Shown here piece by piece: positions 36,001 to 45,000 of a stretch of DNA of 64,000 nt (the first letter of the stretch is position 1; each line of letters starts with the position of its first letter). The notes under the pieces were generated by a model. That model was not told the origin of the DNA. It did no database searches and saw nothing but the letters and a program-made list of their open reading frames with translations. The translations under genes and the position numbers were made by a program. The stretch is from Brachypterus glaber (Eukaryota; Arthropoda; Insecta; Coleoptera; Kateretidae), in assembly GCA_958510825.1 (NCBI GenBank), contig OY294047.1, forward strand, positions 35,995,747 to 36,059,746, written 5' to 3'.

Positions 36001-39000
36001 ACAAATTTATTCATATAAATAAATCTTAATATATTTTAGCAATCAGAATATTTTTAAACATAATTTCGTTACATTTATTTATAAAATAGCCATCTTTTTA
36101 GCTGGCCTTAAATATTTTTCGTGTAATACGCTGTTATACTTCGATAAATACGTTTACCTCTCAGAAAAACTTTACATTTAGTTAGTTAATATTTATTTAT
36201 ACATTTAGAATCTTAAAAATTTTTTTCAATTCTACAGCGTTGCCAGACTTACTATACTTTAGACTTTTGGGGGATATTTTTTTAAACTTATAGAAATAAT
36301 AAATAATTATCAAACCTAGGCACATAGCTGTCTAAAAAAAGTATTTTCTACTATAACTTACGTATTAATAATGGAAATTTAAAAATTATTTAAAGTTAGA
36401 ATAAGAATAGAAAAAGGTTAGAATTTAGTTGGGAAACTAACGTTAGATTTATGTATTTTATAAAGTTTTTGTCAAATGTTAGTTTTTAAGGTTAGATTTA
36501 TATATTTTATAACGTTTTTGTATAACGTTTGAGACTAAACATAAAAATGTCACTAATCTAATGTTATGTTAAGTTAGATTTATGTACTTTTCTACCAGAG
36601 TAATCAAGGGGTCCTTCACTGAAGTGAAGGGCGCCTTGATTTAATCCGAGAAATTAAATCTCTTCACCTAGGACAATAATCATTTTTTTTCTCCTAGCAT
36701 AAGTTAATTTTATAAACAATTAATAACTGTCACTTAATTTTTCTGAAATTGCAATTACATGGACCAAATTCAATATTTTTCCACAGGATAACACATTAAC
36801 ATGGCAAACATTATAAATGAATGAATTTTAATAGAATATATCGTCGGCTTACAAGTAAAGAGCACTAAGCCCAAAAACATGGTTTTGAGATATTGACAAA
36901 TTTAATTTTCATTGTCATCACCATCAATCAAAATTTGCGTTACGTAATACTTGAACGTTCCCCTACTTGTTTTTCGCGGTTAATTGAGATACAACAAACA
37001 TTATACTTTATTATTGATATAAGAATGTTAAATAATAAGAATAAGTACGCTAGTAGTAAAAAATAATATATAAACCACGGTAGAGACTATTACAGCCTCT
37101 CACCCTTATATCCCTCGATACGCATCTCGGTATATAACTACTATTAAATCTACGTAATTATAATTATAATGTATACATTGTAATGATCCTATCTTTAAAC
37201 TTTTATTTTTATTTTTAGATGTAAAGCTACAAATGTTATTGTTAAAAAATTCAAGTACAGTTCGAACGCCGAACTGCAAATTTTGCCAAAAATTGGCGAG
37301 CTCATCGCTCCTACTATCCTACCTCTCGACCAGCCTTCGAACGTGACCGTTCTACTCGGAGATGATCTTAATCTGCACTGCGCCGCGACGGGATGGCCCG
37401 TGCCCACAGTTCAGTGGCGAAACAGTGAGTAAAGTTTCACTTTTTTAACACGGTTTTATTTAGTTTAATTTCAGAAAAACTGACAGGAATAACTGTGTGT
37501 AAACTTGATGTAGATATATGCAAATATCATTAACACTTTAACTGCCGGGAGATTACAACACAGCTAGGCTCACTCCATCAAGCGGCGTTTTTTTGACAGC
37601 CGCCGTGGAAGGGTGTGACAAATTAATTACGATAATTTAAGGGAATTCCATATATTACGTAACGAAAATTGTACCAAAATTCATACACTCCATACCCCGT
37701 TTATTGCATTATTAAAGTCTGTAGAGATGTTAAATTAAATTCTACCCCCCAAATAGGGGGGGGGTAGCCAAAATATAAAATCTCTACAGCCTTTAATAAC
37801 GCGAGAAGCTGGGTATGAATTTTTGTACAATTTGCGTTACGTAATATATGGACAGCCCCTAACATATTTCAAACCCGACAAGTAAATAACCTCCTAGATA
37901 ACATGACTTAAAGTTTTGAATTTATAGTTGTCACTAAACGATCTGAGTTGCAAATTTCTTTATTTGAAAGCCTACAATGTTAAAATATATTATGCACCCG
38001 GCACTTAAAGTGTTAAAACATCCCCTTGCCGTATCGTTTTTATAAAGTTAACAAGTTAATGATGCTCTTATCAAATTTAACACTTAGGCTATCTAAAAGT
38101 TTCACATTAATTTTCTTGTTTTTGTTTAAAATTTTAAGCAAGATTTTAGAAATTTACGATAACAAGATTAGTTTCTGTCCCATAATATAGTACTTAGGTA
38201 ATTTGCAAGATTAAATATCTTATGCCTGTAAAAGTTAAAAACTTTAATATCAAATTTCATAATTTTGTTGAAATTTGATACATTTTGTTGCCTTATTATT
38301 TTATTTAGAACATATCGTATTATGATGTATAATGCAGGGTCTCAGAGCTTCCTTTTAGGGATTGAAATTAAAAAAATATGAAAAAAAGTTCCTATAAACA
38401 TATGTCCAAAAGCGATTCGTAAGTGGTTCTAAAATTCGATTTTTATTTAATAACTTAGGAACGCTTTCTGTTAAAGCAACAATATTTTGCATGTGATCTT
38501 TCTTTATTAGAGCCTATTAGCCAATGGTATTTGCATTTAGCTACTTCTACCAGGGACGTCCGAAGTGGGGGGGGGGGTCTTATCCCTTTTTCCCCAAACT
38601 TTTTGCTGCTTATTTTTTTGTGGGTTTATTATTAAAATAATATTCACCAGGTAAAAACACATAAAAACGTACTTGTTCTAATACCGTAGGATTAACCGTT
38701 TTCGAGAAAAATACAATTAAATTCAAAATTACACGTTTTAAGAAACATAAAATAAACACTAAAATGTTAAAACCAAAATTTTAATAAGGGAGGGTAATTC
38801 TACATCAAAAGCTAAGAAAAAAAGTTCCTATACATGTGGTCCAAAAATCGTTTTCAAGGATACCATGGCCCTTAAAAAATGGTGTATTTTGGGAGACCGT
38901 AATTCCCTTAGAATCAGTTTTTTTGAACTACATGTATAAAAACTTTTTCCTTGGTTTTTGATTTTTGAAATATTTTAGTGTTTAATTTTTGGTTCTTAAA

Positions 39001-42000
39001 ACCTATAATTTTTCTTTGATTATTTTTCTCGAAAACGGTTAATCCTATAGCATAACAACAAGAGTAACTTTTTTATGTATTTTTATCTGAGGAACACTGT
39101 TCTAGTAATAAACGCACCAAAAAGTAAAGCAGCAAAAAGTTTGGGGCAAAAAAGTGATAAGACTCCCCCATTTCGGACGTCCCTAGTTGAAGTAACTAAA
39201 TACAAATACCATTGGGTAATAGGCCTTAATAAGGAAAGATCACAAGCAAAATATGGTTGCTTCAACACAAAGGGTTTCTAAGTCATTAAATAAAAATTTA
39301 ATTTTTAGAACCCGTTATGAAGGGGCGTAGCTTCCTTATGAGTCGTTTTTCGACATATATTTATGAGAACTTTTTTTTATATTTTTTTATTTATTTTATT
39401 TATTCGTTAAAGGAAGTGCGTCGCTTCTGAGACACCCTGTATATAAATATGTGTACACATTGTATTATACAGAGTTGTAACGTGTAATGAGCCAGTTCGC
39501 TTTTAAAGATTATACACATCATTCCCGAAGGATTAATGAGATGAAGTAGCTCTACAGAAAAATATGATTATGGATCATGGTAGCAGAAGGTCTACACATT
39601 ACAGAACCATTTACAACTAAATCCAGAAAACTTGTTTTTGGTAAACAATGGTAAATAATCTTTTGCAGAATAATTGTGACAATATATTGCATATTTTTTT
39701 GAACGATTCCGATAGTATTTTTTTACCTGATTCTGAATATCTTTAAAGTAAATCGCTATATTTTTCCGTTTTCGAGAAAAAAAGCTCTTGAAAATATTTT
39801 TTTCCGTTTTTTCAAGTGCTTGTAGAAAAATTATCATAGTACTTGAAAGATTTTATCCAGGCTTCAATTAGAGCGGGGTTCTTACTCTTTAAAATCGTAC
39901 AAGAAAGACTTAATACAATGTTTAGTGGTAAATTTGATAACAGTTTTAAAATACCTCTGAAACCACGTTTTATGCAAACTACATTTGTCTTTGCTACGTA
40001 GAGTTTTTGCCGAATTTTGCCGAGTTTGGACTTTTTAACTTTGTAACAAAAAAAAATGTTCTGCGGTATTTTAAAACTGTTTTTAATTTTACCACTAAAC
40101 AATTGCCTATTTTTTGTGGAGCAGCGCTTACTAACCAAGTTAGGGGAATATGTATTTCTCTCTCTTTTTAACTCATCAATTAAACAGAGAAAGAGTAACA
40201 TACTGGTTAACCGGCGTTACTACAAAAAATTGACTATTGTGTTAAGGTTTTCTTATACGATTTTAAAGAGTAAGAACCCCGCTCTAATGGAAGCCTGGAT
40301 AAAAGCTTTCAGATAATTTTTCTACAAGCACTTGAAAAACGAAAAAACATATTTTCAAGAGCATTTTTCTCGAAAACGGAAAAATATAGCGATTTACTTT
40401 AAAGATATTTGGAATCAGGTAAAAAAATGCTATCGGAATCGTCCAACAAAATGTGCAATTTATTATCACAATTATTCTGCAGAAGATTATTTACCATTAT
40501 TTACCAAAAACAAGTTTTCTGGATTTAGCTGTAAATGGTTCTGTAACGTGTAGACCTTCTACTAGGTACCATGATCCATAATCAGATTTTTCTGTAGAGC
40601 TACTTCATCCCTTTACTCCTTCAGGAATGCAGTGTATATACTATAGTTATTTTTTTTAACGTAGTTTTATTGGAAGTTACATCTTGATTTTTTTATCTAT
40701 ATCTTAAAAAAACTGAAATTTAATTCATAAACTCAAATTTAGTTGAAAAACGTAACAATAGTTAACGTCGTATTTAACGTACTTTGCAATACAAATTCCT
40801 TATTTTCAGACGATAACTTCATAATAGGAAACTCAAGTTTTCTACACATTCCCACAGTAAAACTAGAACACGCTGGCAACTATACGTGCGCAGCTATCAA
40901 TCGCGAGGGTCATATCACCAAGACCTACAACGTCCAAGTACACCAGGTCCCTTACTTCGTTGACACCCCCAGCTCAAAATCCTATCCTTCAGCCAGCACT
41001 GTACGCATGGAGTGTGAATCTGCCGGCTACCCAGCACCCAGAGTGTACTGGTTAAAAAACGGACTTCCTCTAGCGTTGGACGAAAGAACTAAGCAACAAG
41101 CCACCCAGCTGCTAATACGTCACGCTATTCCAAACGACTCGGGGATATATCAATGTGTAGCTGTTAACTCTGCGGGGAGAATATGGGCTGCAGCTGAGCT
41201 GCTGATTAACGTGTCACACAGTCCCAGTCCTCCAAAGAACATTCAGTGTCGTCCGTTTGATGGGACGAGTATTTGTGTTACTTGGGATGCCCCGCCCAAT
41301 GTGAACGTAACGGCTTATACGATCTCGATTATCGATCAAGAATCGAACCCGATTTTAACTAGAGACCGGTACAGGCTCATTGAGGAACTTGATGGTAGTA
41401 CAAATTATAGTTTTTACGTACGGGTATTTTCTAAGGCAGCTAGCGATAAATCTGAAGTAGTTACTTGTAAAACCGGTAAGTCATTTTTAGGCTCACTTCA
41501 TCTGGGCTTTGTTTATTCTTTGGTTGTTGGTCTTGGGCCAAAGCGAAAGTTTATTTCACATGGATCAAAGCAAAAACAGACAAGGACCAAAGGACCAAAA
41601 AACAATCAAAGCTCAGATTAAATATCCTAATAGTTTTAAGAATAATATCTCTATAGCAACTCTACTTCATAACATCACTGGCCATACTATATTTACTTGA
41701 TTAAAACTGGACACCCAAAGTTCTGAATGCGTTGTCTGTTTTTTACATATTTGTATAACCTAAACTTGGTTTTGTTTTATAAAAAAATTGAACTAAATTT
41801 TTTTAGAAAATAAAACATTATCGAGTGATTTTTTATTCCAGGATTAACCGGTAACCGTAGTTTAGAAATAGAAAAGAAAACAGACACTTCTGTTTTGTTG
41901 AAATGGTCGGAAATTAGTACCGATCTTAACTGTAATGGTACAAAGGGTATTTATAAAGTTCAATGGAGACGAGAGGGTAACAAATTTGTTAATGTGGATA

Positions 42001-45000
42001 AATCAGTTAATATGGACTATGTAGTTACTGGTAAGTAATAAGATAAAACAATAGCATGTAAAAAGTCCGATTGTCATTTTTTTTTTTTGCAAGATCGCTG
42101 AATCCCTCCTACTAATGTTTAATTTATTTTTAGGTTTAGACCATAGGTTTACGTACGAATTTAGGATATCTTCCGCCGATTATACGGAAGATAACGACGA
42201 ATGGGTAAAATATACACTACCTCAACCAAATATATATCACGAATTTGAATCACCACTCAACAATGTCACCGATCTTTTGTCTAGTCCAGATCAGTTAGAG
42301 GGAGTTGCACTAACGCCTCATTCTGTAAGACTTTTATGGGTTCAAACTAGCGATTCTGTGAAGTTTTATAGTGTCTGTTATGTAGAAGTTAAGCAAGGAA
42401 TTAATTGTAAAGATGGACAAATAGTCAAAAGGTATGTATCACGTATTATATTTCATTCAATTTTAGAACCATATGTAAACCACAAAATAAAACAAGTGGT
42501 AATGCTTTAAGCCACTTTCAATATTACTTAAGTGCTTGCAGCTTTAATTCTGCGATGAAACCTTTCGACAAATCCGTTAGCCTAGGGATGATAAGCACTT
42601 TTGGCAAAATATTCTACTCAAAGCCAAAAATACCGCATTTAAACGATTAGCCTTCATCTCGGTTGAAATTTTGCCAAAATAAAATATATAGGAATAGGAT
42701 TCGTCACGCTTGCGCGCAGATTAAATTTCGCTCTGAAACATTTCTGCCAATTCGTTAGATTAAGGATGATAAGCAATTTTAGTAACATTTTCTACCGCCT
42801 TAAAATTAACAACGTTTATCTCGGTGTTATTTTTGCCAAAATAAGAAACGCTTGTAAGCAGTGAACTCTACCATTCCATTAGCTTAAGGATGATAGCCCG
42901 TTTTAGTAGGATATTCAACCCAACGCTCTAAAATAACCTTCATATTGATTGTAGGTTTTGCCAAAACGGAAAACATTGTCACTTAGAAATAGGACACTTC
43001 ACGCATTCTGCGGTAAAGCCTTTCTACAAATCAGTTGGCTTAAGGATAATAGTCAGTTTTAGTAGTAAATTCTACTTCATGCTTTAAAAGTAACGCTTTT
43101 AAACTAAAACCTAAATCGGTTATATTATTTTCCAAAACAAGAAATCTAAACAATTGGGTATGTTTAAGCAACTATTTAGGTTTCAGTAAAAAAAGGTTCA
43201 TGTTACCGCGATAATTATATACTTATCGCATCCCGTACGTATAAGGGTAGCCTTCACAGTATGAAAATAGAGCAGCCTAGTAAAAAAATAATATATATTT
43301 TACTAAGAAATTTTCTTTTTTAGTTCCTCAAATGAGACCGAAATGGTCATTACAAAACTGAGTTCAAACACTGTTTACGAATTTAAAGTCAGATCACATT
43401 ATTTTGATGGTAAATTTGGATTATTTTCAAATGGTATCGAAGTTCCTATGCCCATAGCTGGTAAGTACAAGATTTTACTTTTAAATGGGCGGGAGAGCTT
43501 TATATACAGATATTTTTGCCCACATTTAGAAACACAAGGCCCTAGCCCTAAACGGATTGAACAAGTATTTTGTTCGACCTAAATTATACCAGCACCTAGT
43601 CATAGTAACCTAAAAACAGCTTTTTGCATTTGGAATTTGATAAAGTAGAATGGGAATTGAACTTTAAATTCATCACGTTAAATGTTAGTGGTTAGCAATT
43701 TTACAGACTCGAAAAATTTCGCTTCGTTTATATTAAAATTAGAACTTAAAGAGCGACTGCCTCTTTTTCAAACATTTCTAACTTCGATTGGAATTAATGA
43801 AATGTAATCTAATGGCTCAAAATTTTTGTCTGGTCATGAACTTGTTCGAAGAGCAAGATTTATTGTCCTAAAAGCTAAACATCCCCTTAAACAAAAGGTT
43901 AACTAGGTGTACTTGAATTGAATTTTATACGAAACTTTCTCACATTTTATTAAACATAACTGACTGGATCCCTTTAACTCGATTTTTTTCGAGATACTTT
44001 ATGATTTACTACTTTTTTTGGTGCTGGGGGGTAGTTTAACCCTCTTTGTGGGGGGTGGATTTTTATAAAATCCAATGGTGTTCCCTTTACGTGTTTTTTA
44101 TGTTTCAAATGACAGAAAAATATTAAAAAAAACACATTTTCTGTCCACCAACAAGAGTAGTAAATCATAAAGTATCTCAAGTTAAAGGGATCCAGTCTGT
44201 CATGTTTAATAAAATGTGAGAAAGTTTGGTATAAAATTCAATTCAAGTACCCCTTGTTAATAGGGACACTAGATCTAGGTCTTAAGTTGGCAAGGCGACA
44301 GACAGTCTGTCGCCTTGCTAACTTAAGACCTAGATCTAGTGTCCCTACTAGTTAACCCTTTGTTTAAGGAGATGTTTAGCTTCTAGAACAATAAATCTTC
44401 CTTTTCGCACAAGTTCATGACCAGAAAAAAAAAATTGAGCCCTTCTACGTTACATTTTATCAATTCCAATCGAAGTTACAGATGTTTGAAAAAGAGGCTT
44501 TTTATTATATTTTCAGTTCCTTCTCCTGTGGTAAACCTCAAGTACAAAGTCATAAACGAGTCAACGGCTTGTTTACATTGGCAGGCTCCCGCTAACAAAA
44601 ACGGAATACTACAAAAATACATCATTTCCTACACTCCAGACGTCGACTGGCCCTTGGACAAGTGGCTAAATATTTCTGTGCCGCTGATCCAAACTAGATC
44701 TGCAGAATGTTGGCTGGAAAACGAGGAAAGTGTGTCGACATATCTGAGAATTTTGAAGCCCGATGAAAAGTACACCGTTTTGGTGAGGGCCGAATCTGAT
44801 ATTGGTATTGGAGACCCCACCATTATTATTGTCACTACTAATAATAAGTTAAAAGATATGCATGTTGAGATCAGGCAGGACCAAACACTAGGTAAGATTT
44901 AGAATAGAATAGAATAGAATTATATTTATTTCACAAAAATAAATTAGTACAAGACACTTAAAATAGGAGTGAAAATTGTGTCTAAGATACCATATAGAAA

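Noticed and set aside
39812..40553. Opposed open frames of 73-129 codons in intron 4
   Set aside because: They are mirror translations of palindrome arms; no known domain and no start context.
42432..43323. Hidden FN3 exon inside the intron 7 array
   Set aside because: The flanking exons join in frame within FN3-3, and no open frame with an FN3 pattern runs through the repeats.
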